From Curtobacterium sp. MCBA15_009 (GTDB lineage Bacteria > Actinomycetota > Actinomycetes > Actinomycetales > Microbacteriaceae), in the NCBI RefSeq assembly GCF_001864895.1, contig NZ_MJGO01000039.1, positions 187,567-251,566 on the forward strand: a DNA stretch of 64,000 nt, written 5' to 3'. Every line of letters begins with the position of its first letter. The stretch's first letter is position 1. The position numbers and the translations under genes are program-made. The notes beneath the pieces were generated by a model, which was not told where the DNA came from, did no database searches, and worked only from the letters and a program-made list of their open reading frames with translations. Below are positions 9,032 to 18,782 of this stretch, in pieces.

Positions 9032-12000
9032 ATGTCGACCGAATCCGCGATCGCCTACGTCTCCGTCGTCCCGCAGGCCAAGGGTGCCGGCCGCGCGATC
9101 GAGCGGCAGATCAACCCGCAGGCCCTCGGCGCGTCCGTCGGCAGCAAGATGTCGCCCGGCTTCCTCAAGTCGGTCGGGTCGATGGCCGTGAAGTCGACCG
9201 CCCTCATTGGCGGCGGCGTCACGGCCATCGGCGCGACGATCGCCGCGGTCGCCGCGAAGAAGGGCATCGCCCGACTCCTCGACATCGACGACGCCAAGGG
9301 CAAGCTCGCCGGCCTCAAGACCTCGACCGCTGGCATCGCCAAGATCATGGACAGCGCCCTGCAGTCCGTCCGCGGCACCGCGTTCGGGCTCGGCGACGCC
9401 GCCGGCGTCGCATCGAACGCCGTGGCCGCCGGCATCAAGCCCGGCCAGGCCCTCACGAAGTACCTCAAGCTCACCGCCGACGCGGCCACCATCGCAGGTG
9501 TCTCGCTCGACGAGATGGGCTCGATCATCAACAAGACCACCACCGGCGGCAAGGTCTTCACCGACAACCTCAACCAGCTCGCCGACCGCGGCATCCCGAT
9601 CTTCCAGTGGCTGCAGAAGGAGTACGGCGTCTCCGCCGAGGAGCTGCAGTCGATGGTGTCCAAGGGCAAGGTCGACGCCGCCACCTTCCGCAAGGTCATC
9701 CAGGAGAACATCGGCGGCGCGGCGCTCGCGTCCGGCAAGACCGTCCGCGGCGCGTGGGCGAACGTCGGGGCCTCCCTCGGCCGCCTCGGCGCGATGTTCC
9801 TCTCCGGAGGCGTCGCCGGCGCTCCGGCGCTGTTCACCTCGATCACGAACGCCGTCGACCGCGGCACGGCCGCGCTGCAGCCCTACGCCGACGTCCTGAA
9901 CGAGAAGGTCACCGCGGGCATGGCGTCCCTGGCTGGCTGGATCGACCGCGTCGACTTCGGCAAGGTCATCGCCGGAGCGGAGGCGTTCGTCGGCAAGGTC
10001 CGCGACGTCTTCTCCTCCCTCAGCAGCGGCGACACCAGCACCGCCCTCGGCAGCATCGGCACCTCCCTGTCCTCGCTGTCCCCGGCGTTCACCGCGTTCC
10101 GCGAGCAGCTGCCCGAGCTCGGCGACTCCGCCGGCAAGCTCGCCGCTGCCGGCGTCACCGTCCTCGCGGGCGTGCTCGGCTTCCTCGCCGACCACGTCGA
10201 CACTCTGGTCAAGTACATGCCGCTGATCGTCGCCGGCTTCATCGCCTGGCAGCTGGCAACCCGTGCCACCGCCGCAGCGTCGATCGTCCTCCGCACCGCC
10301 GAGCTCCTCGCGCTCCCGGTGCAGATCCGCCGCAACGCGATGCGTCTCGCAGCCGCCCGCCTCGAGTACGCCACCGCGCGCGGCATGACCGTCTCGTCCG
10401 CCGCGACCGCGGTCAGCACGAACGCCACGAACCAGAACGCATCGGCGATCGCACGCCTCACCCTGGCGCAGCGGATCTCGACCGGCGCGACGAAGGTCGG
10501 GACGATCGCGACGCTGATCGGTGCCGGCGCGCTGCGCGTCTTCGGTGCCGCGGTGAAGGTCGCGATGGGGCCGATCGGCATCGCGATCGCCATCGTCGGC
10601 GCGCTCGTCGCCGGGCTCGTGTGGTTCTTCACGCAGACGAAGCTCGGCCAGGCGATCGTGCAGACGGTCTTCGCCGCCATCAAGGTCGCCCTCGCCGCCG
10701 TCGGTGCCGCGTTCACCTGGCTGTGGCAGAACGCGGTCAAGCCCGCATGGGACGGCATCGCAGGCGGCGCGACGTGGCTGTGGCAGATTATCCTGCAGCC
10801 CGCGTTCGCCGGCATCGCTCTCGCCGTGCAGACCGTCGGCGGGTTCTTCGTCGCCCTCTGGACGAACTACATCGCCCCGCCGCTCACCGCGATCGGCAAC
10901 GCCATCGGGTACCTCTGGAACAGCTGGATCTCCCCGATCTTCCAGCTCATCGGCGCGATCGTCGTGTGGGCGGCGCAGATGTTCGGCGCGGCGGTGTCCG
11001 CGATCACCGGACTCATCGTCAACACCCTCGGCGTGGCGTTCTCGTGGCTGTGGACCGGCGTCATCCAGCCGGTCTTCTCGTGGATCGGCACGGCGATCAG
11101 CGTCTGGTGGACCGGCGTGCAGGTCGTGTTCGGCGCGGTCGTCGGCTTCGTCCGGAACAGCCTCGGAGCGATCTTCACCTGGCTGCGGGACAGCGTCATC
11201 ACGCCCGTGTTCGGCTACATCGGCCGCGTGTTCAACGTCTGGTGGAACCAGATCGTCATGCCGATCTTCAGCGGCGTCGTCGGCTTCCTGCGGAACACCC
11301 TCGGCCCGGTGTTCACCTGGCTCCGTGACACGATCATCCGCCCGGTGTTCTCCGGGATCGGCACGATCATCCGCGGCGTCTGGAACACCTGGCTCAAGCC
11401 CGTCTTCGACAAGATCGCCGACATCGCGAAGAACACCATCCCGAAGGCGTTCTCCGTCATGAAGGACGGCATCGGCAAGGCGTGGGACAAGGTCAAGTCC
11501 GTCGTGAAGGCCCCGATCAAGTTCATCGTCGAGACGGTCATCCGCGACGGGATCATCGGCAACTTCAACAAGCTCGCCGACGTCTTCCACACCAAGCACC
11601 TGCCGGACGTGTCCCTCCCGAAGGGGTTCGCCGGCGGTGGCATCCTCCCCGGTTGGTCTCGCATGCACGACGGCGATGACCAGCTCGTCCCGATGCGTCG
11701 AGGCGAAGGCGTCATGGTGTCCGAGGGACTGCGTAGCGCAGCCGACCGGCAGGCGTTCCTCGCCGCGAACGCAGCAGGACGTCGCGGGGTCGGCTTCGCG
11801 TCGATGCTCGGAGGCGGCTTCGCCAAGGGCGGCATCCTCGCGGACACCAAGAAGAACGTCTCCGCGGGGTGGGACTGGATCAAGGGCAAGGCCGGCAAGG
11901 CGTGGGACTGGACGAAGAACGCCGCGAAGACCGCGGCGTCGATCGTCTCCGACCCGATGGGCACCTTCGGCAAGCTCATCAAGGGGCTGATCGGCAAGAT

Positions 12001-12778
12001 CCCCGGCGGCGGCGTCATGGTCGACATGGCGAAGGGCGTCGGCAAGAAGGTCCTCACCGGTGCGATCGAGAAGATCAAGAGCATCGGCGACCTCGGCGGC
12101 CTCACCCCCTTCGGCGGCAACGGGAAGAACGGCAACATCGCTTCGTCGTCGCTGGCGAAGGCGCTCGGGTTCGCCCCGGGTTCCGGCGTCGGCGCGACGG
12201 GCGGTCTGCTCCGGAAGTCGGCCGCGGCCGCCTGGAACCTCGCGTACCGGGCGTCCGGCGGGGTCCTCCGGCTCACCGAGGGGTACCGCGACCTCAAGTC
12301 GCAGGCGTACCGGTGGGGCCTGTTCCAGAACGGCGGCAACCTCGCCGCCCCGATCGGCACGTCCGTCCACGGCCTCGGCCTCGCAGCGGACGTCGCCGGC
12401 GGTCAGGCGTGGCTTCGCGCGAACGGTGCGAAGTACGGCTGGGCGAACACCGGTCTCGGCTTCTCGCAGCGGGAGCCGTGGCACTTCGAGTTCAAGGGCA
12501 TGTCCCGGCAGGTGCCGCAGCTCGCGAAGGGCGGGATCGTCGGCCGCCGACCTGGCGGCACGCTCGTCAACGTCGGCGAGGGCCGCTACGACGAGGCCGT
12601 GGTGCCGCTCCCGCGGGGCCTGAACAGCAACGTCCTCGGCAACGGGCCGCGCGGCCGGCGCGACGCCCCGCTCATCGAGGGCGGCGTCCAGTTCGTGTCC
12701 TCGGGCAACTTCCGCAACGACGTCGACGAGTTCGACCACTACCTGAGCGCGCTCGAGCGGGGAGGACGGCACACGTGA
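9032..12778 (+). CDS. Tape measure protein with M15-like peptidase signature
   Basis: 1,248 aa, sets tail length and travels into the cell with the DNA. The N-terminal third is Ala/Gly-rich and helical (prophage tail-measure region). Residues about 385-560 hold hydrophobic, membrane-like segments. From about residue 560 to 790 lies a run of Trp-rich repeats of the form W-L-x4-I-x-P-x-F-x-x-I. Near the C-terminus are SVHGLGLAADV (about 1110-1120) and EPWHFEF (about 1146-1152), the two metal-site motifs of M15/VanY-type peptidoglycan peptidases. Such domains help the tail cross the wall. The ATG follows the chaperone stop by 3 bp. Confidence 0.93.
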   Translation: MSTESAIAYVSVVPQAKGAGRAIERQINPQALGASVGSKMSPGFLKSVGSMAVKSTALIGGGVTAIGATIAAVAAKKGIARLLDIDDAKGKLAGLKTSTAGIAKIMDSALQSVRGTAFGLGDAAGVASNAVAAGIKPGQALTKYLKLTADAATIAGVSLDEMGSIINKTTTGGKVFTDNLNQLADRGIPIFQWLQKEYGVSAEELQSMVSKGKVDAATFRKVIQENIGGAALASGKTVRGAWANVGASLGRLGAMFLSGGVAGAPALFTSITNAVDRGTAALQPYADVLNEKVTAGMASLAGWIDRVDFGKVIAGAEAFVGKVRDVFSSLSSGDTSTALGSIGTSLSSLSPAFTAFREQLPELGDSAGKLAAAGVTVLAGVLGFLADHVDTLVKYMPLIVAGFIAWQLATRATAAASIVLRTAELLALPVQIRRNAMRLAAARLEYATARGMTVSSAATAVSTNATNQNASAIARLTLAQRISTGATKVGTIATLIGAGALRVFGAAVKVAMGPIGIAIAIVGALVAGLVWFFTQTKLGQAIVQTVFAAIKVALAAVGAAFTWLWQNAVKPAWDGIAGGATWLWQIILQPAFAGIALAVQTVGGFFVALWTNYIAPPLTAIGNAIGYLWNSWISPIFQLIGAIVVWAAQMFGAAVSAITGLIVNTLGVAFSWLWTGVIQPVFSWIGTAISVWWTGVQVVFGAVVGFVRNSLGAIFTWLRDSVITPVFGYIGRVFNVWWNQIVMPIFSGVVGFLRNTLGPVFTWLRDTIIRPVFSGIGTIIRGVWNTWLKPVFDKIADIAKNTIPKAFSVMKDGIGKAWDKVKSVVKAPIKFIVETVIRDGIIGNFNKLADVFHTKHLPDVSLPKGFAGGGILPGWSRMHDGDDQLVPMRRGEGVMVSEGLRSAADRQAFLAANAAGRRGVGFASMLGGGFAKGGILADTKKNVSAGWDWIKGKAGKAWDWTKNAAKTAASIVSDPMGTFGKLIKGLIGKIPGGGVMVDMAKGVGKKVLTGAIEKIKSIGDLGGLTPFGGNGKNGNIASSSLAKALGFAPGSGVGATGGLLRKSAAAAWNLAYRASGGVLRLTEGYRDLKSQAYRWGLFQNGGNLAAPIGTSVHGLGLAADVAGGQAWLRANGAKYGWANTGLGFSQREPWHFEFKGMSRQVPQLAKGGIVGRRPGGTLVNVGEGRYDEAVVPLPRGLNSNVLGNGPRGRRDAPLIEGGVQFVSSGNFRNDVDEFDHYLSALERGGRHT

Positions 12779-13641
12779 GCACCGACTGGAAGATCGACTG
12801 CGGGTCGGACGGGTTCGTCCTGTTCGGCTCGCAGTCCTCCCGGTACCCGTTCGCGATCGCACCGGAGATCGGCGACGCCGACCGGACCGATCAGGACAGC
12901 TCGCTGCCGGGCGTCGACGGCACGTTCTTCGGCGTCGACACGACCGCGGGGCAGACCGTCGCGTTCGGCCTCACCGCGGTCGGCGAGGACGACGCGGAGG
13001 CTGCGGCGCTGTACGCGGCGTTCCGGAAGGTGTGGCGAGCCGACACCATCCGTGCGACGCCGGGAGCGGTCGCGACACTGACCGCCCCGTCGGGACGGTC
13101 GACGTTCGGCCGGCCCCGGCGGATCACGCCGGCGTACATGCCGCGAGGTGCCGGCGCGGTCGGCATCACCGCGGACTTCGCCACCCAGGACGACCGCTGG
13201 TACGGCCCCGAGAAGCGCCTGTCCGTGCCGCTGCGGCTGTCGCAGTCGGGCGGCTTCGTGTTCCCGCTGACGTTCCCGATGGTCTCCCGCGGGTACACCA
13301 CCGCGGCGAACACGTTCGTCGTCGACGGCGATGTCGACAGCTGGCCGGTCATCACGATCAAGGGGCCGATCCTCAACCCCACGGTCGAGGTCCCGGGCTG
13401 CTTCCGGTTCAGTGCTGCGCTGACGCTGCAGTACGACGAGCAGCTGCGGATCGACACCCGGCCCGGACGGCAGACCGTCCTCCGGTCGGGCTCGAAGATC
13501 GCCTCCCTCACCCGCACGTCAACGCTGCTGCCCGCGGCGTCGCTGCCACCGGGCGCGCACACCCTGACCCTCTCCGGCTCGTCCTCGACCGGCTCACCGA
13601 CCGCGCAGATCGCGTGGCGTCCCGCGTACTCGACTCCCTAG
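12775..13641 (+). CDS. Distal tail (Dit)-like minor tail protein
   Basis: 288 aa, GTG start overlapping the tape measure stop (GTGA). In siphophages the gene after the tape measure encodes the distal tail hub. The sequence is beta-rich with an N-terminal region that fits this role (VSTDWKIDCGSDGFVLFG) and a second beta domain (residues 190-288). It probably forms the hexameric ring linking the tube to the tail tip. Assigned by order and fold style. Confidence 0.75.
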   Translation: MSTDWKIDCGSDGFVLFGSQSSRYPFAIAPEIGDADRTDQDSSLPGVDGTFFGVDTTAGQTVAFGLTAVGEDDAEAAALYAAFRKVWRADTIRATPGAVATLTAPSGRSTFGRPRRITPAYMPRGAGAVGITADFATQDDRWYGPEKRLSVPLRLSQSGGFVFPLTFPMVSRGYTTAANTFVVDGDVDSWPVITIKGPILNPTVEVPGCFRFSAALTLQYDEQLRIDTRPGRQTVLRSGSKIASLTRTSTLLPAASLPPGAHTLTLSGSSSTGSPTAQIAWRPAYSTP

Positions 13642-13653
13642 GAGGGAACCAGC

Positions 13654-14628
13654 ATGGCTCTTGACCCAGTGCCCTTCGTGATCGGCGGCGACGCGGAGCA
13701 CGGCCCCAGCGTCTTCCGGCAGCTCGCGTACCTCGCGACGAACGGCAACGAGGGTGTCGTCGGCCCCGGCGACCTCAAGGTCACCGCCCTGTCGGTGCCC
13801 GGTGCCGGCGTGCAGGTCGCCGCCGGCGGCGCGTCGATCCTGAACCGTGTGTCCTCGCAGGAGGCGTACACGGCGCGGAACCCGAACGCGGACACGACGT
13901 CGGTGAAGATCGCCGCGACCGGATCCTCCGGCGGCCGGTCCTCGCTGGTCATCCTCCGCGTCGACAACCCCTACATCGACGGCAACGCGCAGGCACCCGC
14001 CGACCCGGTGAAGGGGCCGTACGACTACTTCGACGTCATCGCCGGTGTCCCGGCGGGCACGACGCGGCTGCAGGACATCGCGCAGTACGCCGGCGTCTCC
14101 GCGATCACCCTCGCCCGCATCGACCTGCCCGCCTCCACGGGGACGGTGACGAACGCGATGATCACCGACCTGCGGGTCCTCGCGAACCCGCACGAGACGA
14201 CGATCGTGTCCGCGAACCTCGGCACCGTGTCGGGGACGATGAACACGACGAACGACCAGGCGTTCCCGCCGTACCAGCCGACGATCGAGGTCCCGCGGTG
14301 GGCGACGCACGCCCGCATCGACCTGGTCATCTCGCAGCTCTCGGCCGCCGGCAACTCGAACGGGTTCGTCACGCTCTCCGCCCGCGACACGACCGGCAAC
14401 ACGATCATCGGCGGCACCGACACGATGGCGTACAACGTCGACACCGACGGCACGTCGGTGCGGTTCGTGCACCTCGCCACGATCTACGTCAACATCTCCG
14501 CGTACCGGGGCAAGAGCTTCAAGCCGTACTCCCACTTCCGGAAGGGCAGCTCGAACCAGAACGCGCTGACGTACGACCAGTACTCGCAGATGGTGTACCG
14601 GACGACGTTCTACGAGCGGATCAGCTGA
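13654..14628 (+). CDS. Minor tail protein / tail-tip structural protein
   Basis: 324 aa, ATG start after GGAGGG. The N-terminal half is a beta-rich domain often seen in actinophage minor tail proteins (GVQVAAGGASILNRVSSQEAYTAR cut into shorter motifs such as GGASILN and EAYTARNP). The C-terminal half (residues about 185-324) looks like a separate beta-sandwich, possibly a carbohydrate or receptor-binding module. It couples to the next gene by TGATG. Precise role unknown. Confidence 0.65.
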   Translation: MALDPVPFVIGGDAEHGPSVFRQLAYLATNGNEGVVGPGDLKVTALSVPGAGVQVAAGGASILNRVSSQEAYTARNPNADTTSVKIAATGSSGGRSSLVILRVDNPYIDGNAQAPADPVKGPYDYFDVIAGVPAGTTRLQDIAQYAGVSAITLARIDLPASTGTVTNAMITDLRVLANPHETTIVSANLGTVSGTMNTTNDQAFPPYQPTIEVPRWATHARIDLVISQLSAAGNSNGFVTLSARDTTGNTIIGGTDTMAYNVDTDGTSVRFVHLATIYVNISAYRGKSFKPYSHFRKGSSNQNALTYDQYSQMVYRTTFYERIS

Positions 14629-16217
14629 TGGAGCGGCTTGTCATCCAGCGTGCGACGACGGGCGACGTCCTCTCGTACGACTACCGCGGCGTCACGCGTG
14701 ACGCGTTCACGCGGGCGCTCTCCGCCGTCGGCACCATGCCAATCGCCATCCCCGCATCGCAGGCAAAGACGGTCGCGGCTGACGGGCTACCGATGTTCGA
14801 CGAGTGGGGCACGATCGTCACCCTCGACGACGACGGGGAGATCCGGTTCCGCGGGATCGTCACTGAGCTCACCTACGCCGGCCCCGAGTGGAAGATGACT
14901 CTCTCCTCGGTGCCGACGGTGCTCTACGGCATCCCGTACGACGACACCCCGTACTACGGGGCCGAGGTCGACCCCGCGTCGATCGTCCGGAAGCTCGTCG
15001 CGCACGTGCAGTCCTACCCGGACTCCGACGTCGGTATCACCGTGGTCGGGTCGACGCCGGTGCGTGTGGGGTCGTTCTCGACCCAGCGCCGCATCGAGGC
15101 GGAGGCGTACTACGCCGAGAAGGTCGCCGACTACAACGCCGAGAACAAGAAGCTGCAGGCGCTCAAGAAGATCGTCGCCGCGACTCGGAAGACCGCCGCC
15201 ACCCAGCGCGGCAGCCGGGCAGACGCGTCGAAGGACGTGACCGCGGCGAACAAGGACGTGGCGGCGGCGAACCGGGCTGTGACGGCTGCCAAGAAGGCAC
15301 TGACGGCGGCGAAGAAGACGAAGGACCCGGCGAAGATCGCAGCGGCGCAGCGGGCACTGGACGCTGCGAACGCGACGGTCGCCGCTCGCAAGGCGACGGT
15401 GCAGGACCGGATCGCGGCCCGCGACGGCCGCGACGCGACGCTCAAGACCACGAACGACCGCATCAAGGCGCAGCAGGCCGACGTCGACGCACAGGCGGCG
15501 ATCGTCCGCACGATGAAGGACCGGAAGGACAAGGCGTCCGAGCTCAAGAGCGCGGCGCAGCAGCAGGAGTCCGAGGACGGTGGTGCGTACGCGCTCGAGC
15601 CGTGGGAGGCGCAGGACTGCGGCCGGCTCATCGACGATCTCGCGAAGGACGCCCCGTTCGACTGGGTCGAGGAGCACTACTGGGCGAAGGACGTCCCGCA
15701 GACCCGCATCCGGATCGCGCATCCGCGCACCGGGCGGCGGCTCTCCGGCAGTGACGACCCGACGTTCCAGCAGGGCGTGAACATCACGGTGCAGCTCGAG
15801 CCGACGACCAGCGGCGGCGACTTCGCCAACACCGTCTTCGGCATCGGCGCGGGCGAGGGAGCTGGGTCCGTGCGGCGGACGATCTCCAAGCGGGACAACC
15901 GGATCCGCCGCGTCGCGACGCTGCAGTCGAAGGACGTCAAGTCGAAGCAGGACATGACGACCCGGCTGCAGCCCGAGCTCGTCGCCCGGCAGAAGGACCT
16001 CGCCGTCGACTCGATCACCGTGGCGAACCACCCGAACAGCCCGCGCGGCTCGTACTCCCTTGGCGACGACATCTACGTCCAGGGCGACGTGCCGCACTAC
16101 GGCCGGTTCGGGCTGTGGCACCGCATCGTCAGCATCACCGAGAACACGAACGGCACCACCGCGGTCGGCCTCAAGCTGACCGACTCATTCACCTACGGAG
16201 CAGGAGTCGAGGCATGA
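14628..16217 (+). CDS. Tal/gp37-like tail-tip protein with coiled-coil insert
   Basis: 529 aa. The N-terminal (1-150) and C-terminal (325-529) parts look like the tail-associated (Tal, ReqiPepy6 gp37-like) hub protein of siphophages, including RIRIAHPRTGRR and a final beta segment. Between them, residues about 150-320 are an Ala/Lys-rich heptad region (for example AAATRKTAATQRGS and VTAAKKALTAAKKTKD) with almost no turn residues, so a long inserted coiled coil. The start ATG overlaps the upstream stop, and the gene couples to the fibre gene by ATGA. The insert probably projects from the tail tip. Confidence 0.72.
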   Translation: MERLVIQRATTGDVLSYDYRGVTRDAFTRALSAVGTMPIAIPASQAKTVAADGLPMFDEWGTIVTLDDDGEIRFRGIVTELTYAGPEWKMTLSSVPTVLYGIPYDDTPYYGAEVDPASIVRKLVAHVQSYPDSDVGITVVGSTPVRVGSFSTQRRIEAEAYYAEKVADYNAENKKLQALKKIVAATRKTAATQRGSRADASKDVTAANKDVAAANRAVTAAKKALTAAKKTKDPAKIAAAQRALDAANATVAARKATVQDRIAARDGRDATLKTTNDRIKAQQADVDAQAAIVRTMKDRKDKASELKSAAQQQESEDGGAYALEPWEAQDCGRLIDDLAKDAPFDWVEEHYWAKDVPQTRIRIAHPRTGRRLSGSDDPTFQQGVNITVQLEPTTSGGDFANTVFGIGAGEGAGSVRRTISKRDNRIRRVATLQSKDVKSKQDMTTRLQPELVARQKDLAVDSITVANHPNSPRGSYSLGDDIYVQGDVPHYGRFGLWHRIVSITENTNGTTAVGLKLTDSFTYGAGVEA

Positions 16218-18472
16218 CCGGACCCGAGAAGATCGCCCGCCGAGTGTTCGACCTGCAGACGCAGATCGACAAGCTCGGCCGCGCGTCCCAGCTCGGCAAC
16301 ACCACCATCGCCGGCGGGGCGGCGGTGCCCATCACCGAAGTCGTCGCCGAGTCCGTCGTCACGAACGACGCACTCCCCGACGTGCAGGAGGACATCGCCG
16401 ACAACGACGAAAGCGTCTCGGACCTCACCGCGATCTTCGACTCGTTCGACGCCGACATGGACGCACGGTTCGAGGAAGCCCGCGCCGAGCTCGACGACGC
16501 CCGGTCGCAGATCGAGGACTCGATGTCCGACATCGACGACACGTTCAGCACGCAGTACGACGGGCTCTCCGAGGACGTCGACACCGCCATCCGCGCCGCC
16601 GGCAGCGCACTGACCGAAGCCGAAGCGGCGTCCAACGCGGCGCTCGCGGCGGCCGGGCTCGCGGCGTCCAAGGGCGAGACGATCGTGCAGGTGTCGGCCC
16701 CGTCCGGGTCCCGCGCGAACCCGGCGAACCTGTGGATCGACATCAGCCTCGACAGCAGCGGGGTCCCGAAGAACCAGCCCAACCGGTACAACCCGGAGAC
16801 GGCGAAGTGGGAACCGATCACCGACGCGCAGACCGTCGCAGCCGCGCAGGCCGCGGCCACCGCGACGGCCGCCGCGCAGGCAGCGAAGGACGCCGCCGCG
16901 CAGGCGTCCGCAGCCGCCGGCGTTGCGCAGCAGACCGCGTCCGACGCGAACCAGGCCGCCCTCACGGCAGCCGGCATCGCGAACGGCAAGGGCAAGGTCA
17001 TCTACCAGGCGTCCAAGCCGACCGGCGCGAACGCCGCCGTGGGGAACCTCTGGATCCGCTCGAGCGACAACACCCCGTGGGCGTTCGACACGGCGAAATC
17101 CGACTGGGTGCAGGTCACCGACAAGGCGGCCACCGACGCCGCGGCCGCCGCGGCCGCCGCGAACCAGGCAGCGGTCGCCGCGTCGAACGCCGCAAAGGCG
17201 GCGCAGGACACCGCGGACGGCAAGCCGCTCATCCTGTTCTCGAGCACGGCGGGTCCGTCCGGGACCGCGCCGACCGGGACCATCTGGTTCCTCTGGGACG
17301 CGGCGAAGAACGTCGCCGGGCAGTGGCTGCAGTCGGGCACGCTCGCATCGCCGGAGTGGACGCCGCAGCAGATCCGGTCCGAGGTCATCGCGAACCTCGA
17401 CGTCGCGAAGCTCACCGTCGGGTCCGCGGCGATCGCCGAGCTCGTCGCGCAGAAGATCGCGGCGGCGACGGCGAACTTCCAGACCGTCAACGTGTCGAAC
17501 CTGTTCGTGACTACCGGCGCGACGATGGCGCAGGCGACGATCGACTTCCTGTTCGCCAACGTCGTCCAGGCGAAGAAGATCACCGCCGGCATGATCGACG
17601 TCGCGACGCTGAGTGGTGTAACCATCACCGGCGCGAGAATCAAGTCCGCTGCCAGCGGCCAGCGGGTGGAGATGGCGGGCACGCAGCTCGACTTCTACGA
17701 CCCGCAAGGCGCGTACGCCTCGAGCGTCCGCGGGTGGGTAGTGAACGCCCGCGGCCGCGGCGTCGAGATCCTCGCTCCCGCAGCCACTGGCTTCGGCGCG
17801 ACCGGACGACTGACCGTGTCGACCCAACGCGATATCGCTGTCGCCTTCGCCGACCAGAGCGTGCAGGTCGACGTGTCTGCGGACGCTGGCGTCGATGGAC
17901 CGAACATCGTCGGCAGACAGTTCTGGGTCAAGTGGGCCGACCCGAATGGCCGCGATTCGGTGAATCGGGTCTTCGGAAGTGGAGACGACGGGGTCACAGA
18001 GCTTGTTGTCGCCCGGGCGCGGATCGGCGCGCTGACCGCCACTCAAGGTGCTTCAGTGCTCGGAAGCGGCTCGTTCACGGCATCAGTCATCGCGGGCGGC
18101 ACCGTCACCGCCGCTGGCTTCCGCCTCGCCGACGGATCCGACCCGCTGGCGGACACCGGATGGATACCGCTGACCGCGGCATCGGGCCTGACCGGGACGA
18201 ACTTCGCGTACCGCATCAAGCAGGGACGGGTCGAGTTCACCGGCCAAATCAAGATCAACTCCGGATCGTTCCCGAATGGCTACACAACCCTCGTGACGAT
18301 GCCTGCCGGGGCCCGACCGCAGAACTACTTGCGCACCCCGATCGGGATGTTCAACGGCTACGTCGCGCTCCTCATCGTCAACACGAACGGCGCTGTGCAG
18401 CTCGGTGCTTCCGGCGACCGAACCGCCGACACCGTCTACCTCGGCGGGTCTGGATATCCCGCCGACCGATAG
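16214..18472 (+). CDS. Tail fibre / central tail protein
   Basis: 752 aa. An N-terminal acidic helical region (residues 1-150) is followed by three units in which an Ala-rich coiled coil precedes a small beta element containing NLWI or TIWF (about 165-180, 275-285 and 350-360). After about residue 390 comes a trimer-like region (TVGSAAIAELVAQKIAA). The C-terminal 230 residues are a beta-rich head ending VYLGGSGYPADR. This architecture is that of trimeric fibres that bind host cell-wall glycans. The third base position is visibly less GC-biased from about 17,600 on, hinting that the receptor-binding end was exchanged. Confidence 0.78.
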   Translation: MTGPEKIARRVFDLQTQIDKLGRASQLGNTTIAGGAAVPITEVVAESVVTNDALPDVQEDIADNDESVSDLTAIFDSFDADMDARFEEARAELDDARSQIEDSMSDIDDTFSTQYDGLSEDVDTAIRAAGSALTEAEAASNAALAAAGLAASKGETIVQVSAPSGSRANPANLWIDISLDSSGVPKNQPNRYNPETAKWEPITDAQTVAAAQAAATATAAAQAAKDAAAQASAAAGVAQQTASDANQAALTAAGIANGKGKVIYQASKPTGANAAVGNLWIRSSDNTPWAFDTAKSDWVQVTDKAATDAAAAAAAANQAAVAASNAAKAAQDTADGKPLILFSSTAGPSGTAPTGTIWFLWDAAKNVAGQWLQSGTLASPEWTPQQIRSEVIANLDVAKLTVGSAAIAELVAQKIAAATANFQTVNVSNLFVTTGATMAQATIDFLFANVVQAKKITAGMIDVATLSGVTITGARIKSAASGQRVEMAGTQLDFYDPQGAYASSVRGWVVNARGRGVEILAPAATGFGATGRLTVSTQRDIAVAFADQSVQVDVSADAGVDGPNIVGRQFWVKWADPNGRDSVNRVFGSGDDGVTELVVARARIGALTATQGASVLGSGSFTASVIAGGTVTAAGFRLADGSDPLADTGWIPLTAASGLTGTNFAYRIKQGRVEFTGQIKINSGSFPNGYTTLVTMPAGARPQNYLRTPIGMFNGYVALLIVNTNGAVQLGASGDRTADTVYLGGSGYPADR

Positions 18473-18479
18473 GAGATAC

Positions 18480-18716
18480 ATGGCCGACACAGATCCGGTC
18501 CCGGACGACCTCGAGTGGTCTGAGAGTAGCGAACCCGAAGCGCCTCCGGAGTACCCGGAAGGACCGATCGGCGACCTCATGCGGCAGCGTGATGCGGCAC
18601 AAGCCGAAGCGGAACGCTATCGAGGGCTCGCGGCTATCTACGAGCAGCAGGCTGGCGTGAATCAGGCCACGGCCGACCAGCTACAGACAGCGATCCATAT
18701 CCTCTCCCGCACCTGA
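18480..18716 (+). CDS. Small helical phage protein between fibre and lysin
   Basis: 78 aa, ATG after AGGAGATAC. The N-terminus is acidic and Pro-rich (EPEAPPEYPEGPIGDLM), followed by an amphipathic helix (RQRDAAQAEAERYRGLAA). No family recognised. It could be a fibre chaperone or a virion component, by position only. A hairpin follows the stop. Confidence 0.65.
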   Translation: MADTDPVPDDLEWSESSEPEAPPEYPEGPIGDLMRQRDAAQAEAERYRGLAAIYEQQAGVNQATADQLQTAIHILSRT

Positions 18717-18720
18717 CCGA

Positions 18721-18759
18721 CCGCCCCGCCAACCATCCACGCCGTCCCAGCCGGGGCGG
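18721..18759 (+). terminator. Hairpin before the endolysin gene
   Basis: CCGCCCCG pairs perfectly with CGGGGCGG across a 23-nt loop, followed by CGTTCGTCG. It separates the structural from the lysis genes. The T-tract is weak. Confidence 0.5.
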
Positions 18760-18782
18760 CGTTCGTCGTCTCAGGAGACTTC

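Noticed and set aside
8801..12862. Very long open frame on the minus strand opposite the tape measure gene
   Set aside because: Its composition is that of the antisense of a GC-rich gene (Arg/Asp/Val/Gly rich, no domain), and the plus-strand tape measure is convincing.
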